Positions 49,592-57,559 of a DNA stretch of 64,000 nucleotides are shown piece by piece. Source of the DNA: Variovorax sp. OV329. GTDB taxonomy: Bacteria; Pseudomonadota; Gammaproteobacteria; Burkholderiales; Burkholderiaceae_C. The notes under the pieces are model-generated. The model was given only the letters and a program-made list of their open reading frames with translations, did not search any database and had not been told where the DNA came from. The translations under genes were made by a program, and so were the position numbers. The stretch covers positions 62,001 through 126,000 of the forward strand of contig NZ_FOUG01000013.1 of assembly GCF_900114785.1 (NCBI RefSeq). Reading direction: 5' to 3'. How positions within the stretch are numbered: position 1 is the stretch's first letter; each line of letters opens with the position of its first letter.

Positions 49592-51010
49592 ATGTGGAAC
49601 ATCCACCAGGCCTACATCGATGGCGCCTTCGTCGCGGTGCACGGCGACGAGGTCGTGGACATGATCGCGCCAACGACGGAGCAGCGCATCGGCCGCGTCA
49701 CGCTGGGCAACCGCGAGGACGCGAAGCTGGCCATCGCCGCCGCCCGGCGTACGCAGCCGATGATGGCGGCCACGACCAAGGCGCAGCGCATCGACATGCT
49801 GCGCCGCCTGCAGGCGGCGGTGCTGGCGCGCACCGAAGAACTGCGCGACGTGACCATCGAGGAATACGGCGGCCCCTGGGCGCGTGCCCAGTGGGTCAGC
49901 CGCTATGCCTCGGAATGCTTCGCCAACGCGGCGCAGGTGCTGGAGGCCTACCCGCTGAGCCATCCGGTGGGGACGGCCACCGTGACGATGCAGCCGGTGG
50001 GCGTCGCAGCGCTGGTCGCGCCCTGGAACAGCGCCGTGGGCACCGTCTGCTGCAAGCTGGCCTCGGCCCTCTCGGCCGGCTGCGCCACGGTCGTCAAGCC
50101 CAGCGAGATGAGCCCTCTGCAGACGCAGGTGCTGGCGCAGGCGCTGCACGAGGCGGGCCTGCCGCCGGGCGTCTTCAACATCCTGCTGGGGCGGGGCGCC
50201 GACGTGGGCGACGAGATCAGCACCAGCCCGGACATCGCCAAGATTTCCTTCACCGGCTCGACGGCCACCGGCAAGACGATCGTGCGCGCGGCCGTGGAGA
50301 CCATGAAGCGCGTCAGCCTGTCGCTTAGCGGCAAGTCCGCTTCCATCGTGCTGGACGATGCGGACCTCGATGCGGCCGTCTCGCAGGCCATTGCGGCCGC
50401 GTTCATGAACAACGGGCAGGCCTGCGTGGCCGGCACTCGCCTGCTGGTGCCGCGTTCGCGCGCAGGCGAGATCGTGGAGCGGGTGAAGGCGGGCGTGACG
50501 GCCCTGCGCGTGGGCGATCCGCGCGATCCGGACACGGCCGTCGGGCCGCTGGCCAGCCGCGCGCAGTTCGAGCGCGTGCGCGGCTTCATCCGCCGAGGCC
50601 TGGACGAAGGCGCGACGCTGGTCGCTGGCGGCGAGAGCCGGCCCCAGGGCCTGGAGCGCGGGTTCTTCGTGCAGCCCACCGTCTTCGCGGATGTGCGCAA
50701 CGACATGGACATCGCGCGCCAGGAGATCTTCGGGCCGGTGCTCTCGGTGATCGCCTACGAGGACGAGGCACAGGCGATAGCAATCGCCAACGACTCGGTC
50801 TATGGCCTGCAGGCCTACGTGTTCTCCTCGCAGCCGGAGCGCGCGCAGCGCGTGGCGGCGCAGCTGGAGGCCGGCACGGTGCTGATCAACCGCGTGCAGC
50901 CCGAACTGCTCGCGCCCTTCGGCGGCGTGAAGCAGTCCGGCATCGGCAGGGAGTTCGGCGTGGCCGGGCTCGAATCCTTCCTCGAGGCCAAGGCGGTCGC
51001 CGGGGCATAG
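49592..51010 (+). CDS. Aldehyde dehydrogenase-family protein with Ser at the general-base position
   Basis: A 472-residue ALDH with PWN (Asn145), Lys169 in VVKPSE, FTGSTATGK, catalytic Cys278 in NNGQACVAGTR and EIFGPVLSV. The conserved ELGGK motif reads SLSGK here, so the general-base Glu is replaced by Ser244. It probably oxidises an aldehyde to the acid with NAD(P), but with altered deacylation, unless another residue supplies the base. It is in an operon with the Tat hydrolase, though the ALDH itself has no export signal. Confidence 0.86.
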   Translation: MWNIHQAYIDGAFVAVHGDEVVDMIAPTTEQRIGRVTLGNREDAKLAIAAARRTQPMMAATTKAQRIDMLRRLQAAVLARTEELRDVTIEEYGGPWARAQWVSRYASECFANAAQVLEAYPLSHPVGTATVTMQPVGVAALVAPWNSAVGTVCCKLASALSAGCATVVKPSEMSPLQTQVLAQALHEAGLPPGVFNILLGRGADVGDEISTSPDIAKISFTGSTATGKTIVRAAVETMKRVSLSLSGKSASIVLDDADLDAAVSQAIAAAFMNNGQACVAGTRLLVPRSRAGEIVERVKAGVTALRVGDPRDPDTAVGPLASRAQFERVRGFIRRGLDEGATLVAGGESRPQGLERGFFVQPTVFADVRNDMDIARQEIFGPVLSVIAYEDEAQAIAIANDSVYGLQAYVFSSQPERAQRVAAQLEAGTVLINRVQPELLAPFGGVKQSGIGREFGVAGLESFLEAKAVAGA

Positions 51011-51038
51011 GCGCGCGGCGTGCGGTCACAATGCGGCG

Positions 51039-51060
51039 CCGCGACCCGCTCGGGTCGCGG
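51039..51060. terminator. Hairpin between the ALDH and YihY genes
   Basis: A 9-bp GC-rich stem (CCGCGACCC / GGGTCGCGG) with a 4-base loop, 29 bases past the aldehyde dehydrogenase stop and 34 bases before the yihY ATG. There is no T run on either strand. It could be a weak terminator or a leader hairpin. Confidence 0.45.
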
Positions 51061-51093
51061 CCGCCGCTCCGCATTCCGATCTCCCGCCTCCCC

Positions 51094-51951
51094 ATGTTCA
51101 CTCTGACCCGCATGACGCTGCAGCGCGCCAGGACCGAGCGCCTGCCCCAGGTTGCCGGAAGCCTGGCATTCACGACCCTGTTGTCGATCGTGCCGCTGCT
51201 GGCCGCCAGCTTCGCGTTGTTCACGCGCTTCCCGGTCTTCCGCAAGCTCAGGGAGTCCTTGCAGGAATTCCTGCTGAGCAAGCTGCTGCCGTCGGACATC
51301 GCGCAGACGGTGCTCAAGTACCTGAACCAGTTCGCCGGCAACGCCAAGGGCATGAGCTGGATCGGCTTCGGCTTCCTGCTGGTCACCGCCGTCGCGATGC
51401 TGCTCACGGTGGAGAACGCGCTGAACCAGATGTGGCAGGTGAAGAAGAAGCGGCCTTTCTTCAAGCGGGTCGGCCTGTACCTGCTGGTGCTGGCCATCGC
51501 GCCGGCGGTGCTGGGGCTGAGCCTGTGGGCCAGTTCGTACCTCCTGGCCGCTTCGCTGGGGCTGATCGGCGCGCTGCCGCGCTCGCTGGCATTCGTGTTC
51601 GACCTCGCGCCGCTGCTGCTGGGCGTGGCCGCGATGTCCAGCCTGTTCTACTTCGTTCCCAATGCGCCGGTGCGCCTGGGCGATGCCATCGCCGGCGGCG
51701 TGCTGGCCAGCGTGGCCTTCGAGCTGGGCAAGCGCGGCTTCGCGATGTACCTGGTCAAGGTGCCGACCTACAGGACGCTGTACGGCGCCTTCGCGGTGCT
51801 GCCGATGTTCCTGCTGTGGGTGTACTTTTCCTGGCTGGTCACGCTGCTCGCGGCCCTGATGACCGCCAACCTGGCGCTCGGCCGGCGGCGCGCGCCGGCA
51901 TCGCGCGGCGGGCGCAGCGGTGGCGCTGCCGCCAGCCTGCGCCTCAAGTAG
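51094..51951 (+). CDS. yihY: YihY/UPF0761 inner-membrane protein
   Basis: A 285-residue integral membrane protein with about six membrane segments and the family motifs AGSLAFTTLLSIVPLLAASFA, then NQMWQVKKKRPFFKR, and FYFVPNAPVRLGDAIAGGVL, and YGAFAVLPMFLLWVYFSW. Once called RNase BN by mistake; its true role is unknown. The start at MFTLTRMTL is preferred; an ATG 21 codons earlier lies inside the hairpin at 51039. Monocistronic in appearance. Confidence 0.88.
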   Translation: MFTLTRMTLQRARTERLPQVAGSLAFTTLLSIVPLLAASFALFTRFPVFRKLRESLQEFLLSKLLPSDIAQTVLKYLNQFAGNAKGMSWIGFGFLLVTAVAMLLTVENALNQMWQVKKKRPFFKRVGLYLLVLAIAPAVLGLSLWASSYLLAASLGLIGALPRSLAFVFDLAPLLLGVAAMSSLFYFVPNAPVRLGDAIAGGVLASVAFELGKRGFAMYLVKVPTYRTLYGAFAVLPMFLLWVYFSWLVTLLAALMTANLALGRRRAPASRGGRSGGAAASLRLK

Positions 51952-52008
51952 CCGGGTGCGCCGCGCACCCCCGCCATAATGCGCAGCGATCCGTCCCAGC
52001 CAGCCAGA

Positions 52009-52653
52009 ATGAGTGCCGCAGATTTCCTCCTTGCCCCCGAAGTCCAGAAACTGTTGAAGGTCGTTCTTGCGGAGCCCGCGAAGACTTTTTCGGCAAGCGA
52101 ACTTGCCAAACGCACCCGGCTGGAAGCGCAGGACGTGGAGCGCACGCAGGAACACCTGCTCAAGAGCGGCATCCTCGCGCGGCACAAGCCCACGGGCGAC
52201 GACCAGGCAGGAACGGTCGGCGCGAACACCGCCTTCATCTTCTACGCCGAGTTGCGGGCCATCGCGCTCAAGTCCTTCGCGGCCGCAGAGCCCATCCGCG
52301 CGATGCTGCGTTCGAAGTTCAAGGACTCGGTGCTGCGCGCCTTCCTGCTCGGGGAGGACGAGGAGGCCACGATCGAACTGCTGGTGGTGCACGGCCAGCA
52401 GGTGCCCGACGAGGCGCAGATGTCGACGGCCTGCCGCAAGCTCTCCGCCACCATCGGCCGGCACCTGAAGGTGCACGTCATCTCCAGCAGGAAGCACGAG
52501 GCACTCACGGCACGCGACGACCTGGGCGCCAGGCTGGCCGCGGGCCCTGCCATCGAGATCATTGCGCTGGGGGACACCAAGGCCCAGCCGGCCGTCGAGC
52601 GGGGCGGGCTCCTCCAGAGTGCCAGGCAAAAGCTGGCGGCGCTGGCCCGGTAG
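52009..52653 (+). CDS. Winged-helix protein with nucleotidyltransferase-like region
   Basis: A 214-residue protein. The N-terminal 60 residues look like an ArsR/MarR-type winged helix (VVLAEPAKTFSASELAKRT, DVERTQEHLLKSGILAR). The rest (RSKFKDSVLRAFLLGEDEEA, then IELLVVHGQQVPDE) resembles the MNT-like domain of regulator-nucleotidyltransferase proteins but without the GSxxxG(x)D(x)D core. The start at MSAADFLL is favoured; an ATG ten codons earlier coincides with a CATAAT box that could be a -10 element. Function unknown. Confidence 0.65.
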   Translation: MSAADFLLAPEVQKLLKVVLAEPAKTFSASELAKRTRLEAQDVERTQEHLLKSGILARHKPTGDDQAGTVGANTAFIFYAELRAIALKSFAAAEPIRAMLRSKFKDSVLRAFLLGEDEEATIELLVVHGQQVPDEAQMSTACRKLSATIGRHLKVHVISSRKHEALTARDDLGARLAAGPAIEIIALGDTKAQPAVERGGLLQSARQKLAALAR

Positions 52654-52734
52654 TCTTGATCGTTGATGCCCGCGCCGACCGCGGCCACCGGGCAGTCGTG
52701 CGGCACGAGGAGTCCGTCTCGATTTCGTACCGGC

Positions 52735-52800
52735 ATCGATACGAAGTTAAGCTTTAAGGTTACATTTTGTAGTAACATTAAGTCTTACTTCCTCATTCTG
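52735..52800 (+). promoter_or_regulatory. AT-rich promoter region with inverted repeat before the FHA gene
   Basis: A stretch distinctly poorer in GC than its surroundings. It contains GTTAC-N8-GTAAC (52759-52763 and 52772-52776) and several TAA/ATT tracts suited to a -10 element. It ends ten bases before the FHA ATG. The dyad could be an operator. Confidence 0.5.
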
Positions 52801-52810
52801 CCCTGAACAA

Positions 52811-53140
52811 ATGGCCCGTTTGCTCCTGATGCGCAAGAACCGCTCGCCCAAGCAGATCGACCTGTCCGGCGAGCGAACGCTGATCGGGCGCGACGCCAGC
52901 AATGACGTGCGCATCGACCATCCCAGGGTGAGCCGCAACCATGTGGAGCTGCGCGTCGAGGGCACCACCACCTGGCTGATCGACCTGGGCAGCCGCAACG
53001 GCACCGTCGTCAACGGCCACCTGGTGAAGCACTGGGCGCTGCATCACGGTGACGTGGTGCAGCTCGGCGACTGCACCATCCGCTTCCTCACGCGCCACAC
53101 CCACTTCGAGCTGCCCAAGGAGTTGGCCCTGGCGGACTGA
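52811..53140 (+). CDS. FHA-domain protein
   Basis: A 109-residue stand-alone forkhead-associated domain with LIGRDASNDVRIDHPRVSRNHVEL and LGSRNGTVVNG, the phosphothreonine-binding signature (GR, SxxH, NG). No kinase, phosphatase or type VI secretion gene lies in this window, so its phospho-partner is unknown. It probably acts in the cytoplasm as a signalling adaptor. Preceded by an unusual AT-rich promoter segment. Confidence 0.9.
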   Translation: MARLLLMRKNRSPKQIDLSGERTLIGRDASNDVRIDHPRVSRNHVELRVEGTTTWLIDLGSRNGTVVNGHLVKHWALHHGDVVQLGDCTIRFLTRHTHFELPKELALAD

Positions 53141-53151
53141 GCGCCGGGCTT

Positions 53152-53508
53152 TCAGTCGCAGGGCTGGAAGCGCTGGCAGGGCTCGGCCAGCTGGATGGAG
53201 GTGAGCGTGTTCTCGCCCGCCAGGTACTTCGCGGTGAACCTCACCGACGCGCCCTCAGCAATGCCGGCAAGCAGCGCGCGGTCGGTGACGAGGAAGTTCT
53301 GTGTCGAGAACGGAATCTTGGCCCGGGGCAGCAGCTTCAGCCGCACGTAGTACCTGCCGTCGGATTCCTTGAAGAAGGAGCGGACCTCGGCGCGCGTGTA
53401 GACGACGGCCTCGTCCGCGGGCTTCTTTTCGTCGGCGGAAGCGCTGTACGCCAGGGCCGCAGCGGCGGCTGCAATGGCGACCGAAGCAATGGTCGTGCGC
53501 TTGAACAT
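53152..53508 (-). CDS. Secreted CusF-like OB-fold protein without copper ligands
   Basis: A 118-residue protein with a signal peptide (cleaved after SASA). The mature part, IPFSTQNFLVTDRALLAGI then GASVRFTAKYLAGENTLTSI, follows the CusF/CopK-like OB-fold pattern (two strands, F-x-V-x-D, L-x-G-x-x-V-x-F). The Cu(I) ligands of CusF (His, Trp, Met, Met) are not found. Two Cys close to the C-terminus (PCQRFQPCD) could form a disulfide. Role unknown; the fold assignment is tentative. Confidence 0.6.
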   Translation of the reverse strand: MFKRTTIASVAIAAAAAALAYSASADEKKPADEAVVYTRAEVRSFFKESDGRYYVRLKLLPRAKIPFSTQNFLVTDRALLAGIAEGASVRFTAKYLAGENTLTSIQLAEPCQRFQPCD

Positions 53509-53598
53509 GTGTGGCGAGCCCTCGGCGGATGGCGACCCCGCCGATTTTGGGCCCGCGGGCCCTCAGCCCGCACGCACCACCTGCGCTGCCTGCGCTGC

Positions 53599-53805
53599 CT
53601 AGCGCAGGGTCGCCGCGATGGTGGTGTTGCTGCTGCTGCGGGCGCCAGGCTGCGCGTGCGCGGCGGCTTCTTCCAGCGTCCTGGTCGAGAAGAGCGCCAT
53701 GGCAAGCGTCGCTGCAAACGGGAGGGCCAGCACCCATGCGCCCCAGGTGTATGCAAGTCCGATGGAAAAGAGAACGGTCAGGAGCAGGATGGCGACGCGC
53801 AGCAT
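53599..53805 (-). CDS. Small membrane protein, 68 residues
   Basis: Starts MLRVAILLLTVLFSIGLAY and has one or two membrane segments (residues 3-19 and 22-40), then a polar tail of Ala, Gln and Ser. No family recognised. The ribosome site is weak (GAAAGG 12 bases upstream). Composition and frame fit a real small inner-membrane protein, but chance cannot be excluded. Confidence 0.45.
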   Translation of the reverse strand: MLRVAILLLTVLFSIGLAYTWGAWVLALPFAATLAMALFSTRTLEEAAAHAQPGARSSSNTTIAATLR

Positions 53806-53934
53806 GGCGCCAGTGTGCCTTTCAAACGCGGTGCAGCCGCGTGAAGGAGTAGGCAGCCTGGCGCTTTATTGGTCAGCCGTCTCGCAGCAGCGCGTCGGGA
53901 CCCCACCGACACGCCGGCCTTCGACCCGGAAGGA

Positions 53935-55566
53935 TCAGGCCGCCGGCCGGCCCAGGATCAGGTCCGCCGCCTTCTCCGCGATCATGATCGTCGGCGCGTT
54001 GGTGTTGCCGCCCACCAGCAGGGGCATGACGGAAGCATCCACCACGCGCAGCCCCTCGACACCGCGCACCTTCAGCTGCGGGTCCACCACCGAATCCGCA
54101 TCGCCGCCCATGCGGCAGGTGCCCACCGGGTGGTAGGCCGTGTCGGCCTTGGCACGGATGAGCTCGCGGATCGCCTCGTCGTCGCTGCCGTCGGCGCGCA
54201 GCTGGCCGTGGTGCATGGGCCGCGCGCCGAAGCGGGCCAGCGGCTTCTGCTCCAGGATGCGCTTGACGATGCGGGTGCCGGCCACCAGCGTCTCCATGTC
54301 CTGCGGGTCCGAGAGCATGTTGAGGTCGATCGCGGGCGCGCGCGCCGGGTCGGCCGAGCCCAGCCGCAGCTGGCCGCGGCTTTTGGGCCGCAGCACGCAC
54401 ACGTGGCAGGAGTAGCCGTGGCCGAAGCGCTCCCGGCGGTCCACCAGCGCGGGAATGAAATGCAGCTGCAGGTCGGGCTCGGCCAGCTCGGGCCGGCTCT
54501 TGAGGAAGGCGCCGGCCTCGGCCAGGTTGCTGGACCACATGCCCTTGCGGCTGCGCAGGTAGCGGCCCATCTCCAGCGTCATGCGCAGGCCGCCGCGCAC
54601 CGACATGCCGAACAGCTCGGCTGTCGTGAGGCGCTCGGCCAGCACCACGTCCACATGCTCCTGCAGGTTGCCGCCCACGCCGGGGCTGTCGTGGATGGGC
54701 GCGATGCCCATGTCCTGCAAGTGAGCGGCCGGGCCGATGCCCGAGAGCATCAGCAGCTGCGGCGAGCCGAAGGCGCCTGCGCTCAGGATCACCTCGCGCC
54801 GCGCGCGCAGCAGCTCTTCCTGCCCGTCGCGCACGAGGGCCACGCCCACCGCGCGGCGGCCTTCGAACACCACGCGCTGCACCTGGCAGCCGGGCAGCAC
54901 CTCCAGGTTGGCGCGGCCGCCGCCCAGGCCCATGTCCGCATCGCGCTCGCCGTGCAGGTAGGCGCGTGCCGCATTCCAGCGCTCGCCATTTTTCTGCGTC
55001 ACCTGGAACAGGCCCACGCCTTCCTGCACCGCGCCGTTGAAGTCGTCGTTGGCCGGATGGCCCGCCGCCTTCGCCGCCTCGATGAAGGATTTCGAGAAGG
55101 GGTTGGGCGTGCGCAGGTCCGCCACGTTGAGCGGGCCGTCGGCGCCGTGCAGGGGGTGTGCGCCCAGGCGCTCGTTGCGCTCCGAGCGCCTGAAGTAGGG
55201 CAGCACGTCCTGCCAGGCCCAGCCTTCGCATCCCAGCGCGGCCCAGGCGTCGTAGTCGCCCGGGGTGCCGCGGATGTAGACCATGCCGTTGATGGAAGAG
55301 CTGCCGCCCAGTCCCCGCCCGCGCGGCTGGAAGCCGCGACGCTGGTTCATGGTGGCTTGCCGCTCGGTGCGGAAGGCGTAGTTGCGCACGCCGCGCTGTG
55401 CCGCGGTGTAGGCCAGGGCCACCGGCGTGGTGACCATGGGGCTGCGGTCGTGCGGGCCGGCCTCGAGAAGGGCCACGCTGTGGGTGCCGCCGTCGGCCAG
55501 TCGCCCGGCCAGGGCGCAGCCCGCCGAGCCTGCGCCCACGATGATGTAGTCGTAGTTGAGCGTCAC
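53935..55566 (-). CDS. GMC-family FAD-dependent alcohol dehydrogenase
   Basis: A 543-residue glucose-methanol-choline oxidoreductase, AlkJ/choline-dehydrogenase-like. The N-terminal ADP-binding motif is YIIVGAGSAGCALAGRLADG, followed by GLGGSSSINGMVYIRG and the C-terminal catalytic region TAYHPVGTCRMGGD with GNTNAPTIMIAEKAAD. It oxidises a primary alcohol to the aldehyde with transfer to quinone or another acceptor. The start is a GTG with GGAGA five bases before; an ATG 46 codons upstream lacks homologous sequence. Divergent from the DUF1302 operon, with a palindromic operator between them. Confidence 0.9.
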   Translation of the reverse strand: MTLNYDYIIVGAGSAGCALAGRLADGGTHSVALLEAGPHDRSPMVTTPVALAYTAAQRGVRNYAFRTERQATMNQRRGFQPRGRGLGGSSSINGMVYIRGTPGDYDAWAALGCEGWAWQDVLPYFRRSERNERLGAHPLHGADGPLNVADLRTPNPFSKSFIEAAKAAGHPANDDFNGAVQEGVGLFQVTQKNGERWNAARAYLHGERDADMGLGGGRANLEVLPGCQVQRVVFEGRRAVGVALVRDGQEELLRARREVILSAGAFGSPQLLMLSGIGPAAHLQDMGIAPIHDSPGVGGNLQEHVDVVLAERLTTAELFGMSVRGGLRMTLEMGRYLRSRKGMWSSNLAEAGAFLKSRPELAEPDLQLHFIPALVDRRERFGHGYSCHVCVLRPKSRGQLRLGSADPARAPAIDLNMLSDPQDMETLVAGTRIVKRILEQKPLARFGARPMHHGQLRADGSDDEAIRELIRAKADTAYHPVGTCRMGGDADSVVDPQLKVRGVEGLRVVDASVMPLLVGGNTNAPTIMIAEKAADLILGRPAA

Positions 55567-55763
55567 GCTGTCTCCAGAAGTCGTTGTGCGGGGATGCGCC
55601 GTGCATGCGTCCCCTTCGTCGTGTTCGTCGGAAGGCACCTGGGCGACACGCGCCCCATGCCTGCGCCTTGAAGTAAAGCCGCGCGGCATGCCCGGCGTCG
55701 CCACCCGATTCGGGGAGCGCGTCTCGTCTTCCTCTCAGGGTCTGTGCGCAGGGGCTAACCCTG

Positions 55764-55780
55764 CCACCCGCCTCAGGTGG
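55764..55780 (+). promoter_or_regulatory. Palindromic operator upstream of the DUF1302 operon
   Basis: Reads CCACCC-GCCTC-AGGTGG, with the flanks CCCTG before and TGG after shared with the site at 30729. It lies 79 bp before the DUF1302 ATG and about 200 bp from the GMC oxidoreductase start. It links this envelope operon to the catabolic genes more than 20 kb away. Confidence 0.72.
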
Positions 55781-55859
55781 TGGCCCCCGCCACGCCCGCT
55801 CCTACCGTATGGGCCGAGAGAGCAAAACCCCACCAACGAAACGAGGAGACACCCGGGTC

Positions 55860-57530
55860 ATGTCAGGCTTCCAGGCACAACAACAACACGCGATGCGGCG
55901 GCACGCGCTGGGCACGGCCGTCGCCGTGCTCTGCGCCACGCTCGCCAGCGGCGCGGCTGCGTTCGAGATCAACACCGGCAACGACGACATCGAGATGCGG
56001 TGGGACAACACCATCCGCTACAACCTCGGCCAGCGCGTGCAGTCGCAGGACCCGGCCATCCTGAAGAACATCGGCGCCGACGACGGCGACCGCAACTTCG
56101 GCAACCACAGCCTCGTCAACAACCGGCTGGACCTGCTGAGCGAGTTCGACGTCGTCTACAAGAAGAAATTCGGCGGACGCCTGAGCGCCGCGGGCTGGTA
56201 CGACCAGGCCTACGGCGGCAGCTTCGACAACACCAGCCTGGCCACCTCCAACCACCTGGTCAACGGCCGGCCGGCCTACGGCATCAGCGACTATGCCGAC
56301 CGCTACTACCACGGCCCCTCAGGTGAAATCCTGGACGCCTTCATCTTCGGCAACGTGGAGATCGGCTCCACCGCGCTGGGCGTGCGCGCCGGCCAGCACA
56401 CCGTCAACTGGGGTGAGGCCCTGCTGGGCGGCGGCGCCATCCACGGCGTGACCTACGCGCAGGCACCGCTGGACCAGGCCAAGGCCTTCGCCAGCCCCGG
56501 CATCGATGCCAAGGAGCTGTACCGTCCGCTGACGCAGATCTCCAGCACGCTGCAGGCCACGCCGGAACTCTCCTTCGCGGCGCAGTACTTCTTCGACTGG
56601 CAGGCCACCCGCGCGCCCGAAGGCGGCACCTACCTGGGCTTCAACGACGCACTGCAGTTCGGCGGCGAATCGCTCTTCGTTGCGCCGGGCGTGCGCGCCC
56701 TGCGCGGACCGGACATCCGTCCCAAGGACAGCGGCGACTACGGCGTGGCCTCGCGCTGGAGCCCGCAGTGGCTGGACGGCACCATGGGCTTCTACCTGCG
56801 CAACTTCTCCGATCGCCTGCCGCAGGTGGTGGTCAAGGGCACCGCGCCGCGCCAGTACTTCATGACCTATGGCAGCGACGTCGACCTGTACGGCTTCAGC
56901 CTGGCCAAGCAGATCGCCGGCATCAGCTTCGGCATGGACCTGAACTACCGCCGCAACATGCCGCTGGTGAGCGATGCGGTGGCCATCACCTCGCTCGCGC
57001 AGCTGCCCAAGCAGGGCGAGCTGCTGGGCGCGCGCGGCAACACCACGCACGGCGTGCTCAACGCGCTGGGCACCATCGGCTCCACGCCGCTGTTCGAAGC
57101 CGCGTCCTGGGCCACCGAGCTGACCTGGAACCGCTGGAACTCCGTCACGCAAGGCGCGCAGTACTTCAAGGGCCGCGACAACTACACCGCCATCGACAAG
57201 GTCAGCCGCGACTACTTCGGCCTGGCGATCAACTTCACGCCGACCTGGTACCAGGTGTTCGCCGGCGCGGACCTGTCCATGCCCATGAGCTACTCGCGCG
57301 GCCTGTCGGGCAACTCGGCCGTGACCTTCGGCGGCAACGAGGATGCCGGCAGCTGGGCCCTGGGCCTGGCGATGGACCTGTACAGCAAGTACCGCTTCGA
57401 GCTGAAGTACGTCGGCTACTTCGGCGATTACGTCACCGGTCCCACCGGTGCCGTCGTCACGCCCAACGGCAGCACCGCGCTGCTGAAGGACCGCGGCGCC
57501 GTCTTCTTCACCTTCAAGACCACGCTCTGA
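55860..57530 (+). CDS. DUF1302 outer-membrane-type protein
   Basis: A 556-residue exported protein. The signal peptide is MRRHALGTAVAVLCATLASGAAA preceded by an 11-residue n-region; a start at 55893 is also possible. The mature sequence has alternating beta-barrel-like strands (EMRWDNTIRYNLGQRV, FGGRLSAAGWYDQAY, GSTALGVRAGQHTVNWGEAL) and ends in an aromatic residue two from the C-terminus. DUF1302 proteins are linked to hydrophobic-substrate degraders and are thought to be outer-membrane channels. First gene of a four-gene operon with the palindromic site upstream. Confidence 0.88.
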   Translation: MSGFQAQQQHAMRRHALGTAVAVLCATLASGAAAFEINTGNDDIEMRWDNTIRYNLGQRVQSQDPAILKNIGADDGDRNFGNHSLVNNRLDLLSEFDVVYKKKFGGRLSAAGWYDQAYGGSFDNTSLATSNHLVNGRPAYGISDYADRYYHGPSGEILDAFIFGNVEIGSTALGVRAGQHTVNWGEALLGGGAIHGVTYAQAPLDQAKAFASPGIDAKELYRPLTQISSTLQATPELSFAAQYFFDWQATRAPEGGTYLGFNDALQFGGESLFVAPGVRALRGPDIRPKDSGDYGVASRWSPQWLDGTMGFYLRNFSDRLPQVVVKGTAPRQYFMTYGSDVDLYGFSLAKQIAGISFGMDLNYRRNMPLVSDAVAITSLAQLPKQGELLGARGNTTHGVLNALGTIGSTPLFEAASWATELTWNRWNSVTQGAQYFKGRDNYTAIDKVSRDYFGLAINFTPTWYQVFAGADLSMPMSYSRGLSGNSAVTFGGNEDAGSWALGLAMDLYSKYRFELKYVGYFGDYVTGPTGAVVTPNGSTALLKDRGAVFFTFKTTL

Positions 57531-57559
57531 ACACCGCCGGCATATAGCGGAGACACCTT

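Noticed and set aside
52726..52742. CGTAC-N7-GATAC before the FHA gene as a GATAC-type box
   Set aside because: Spacing is 12 bases and it lies away from the redox cluster; probably coincidental.
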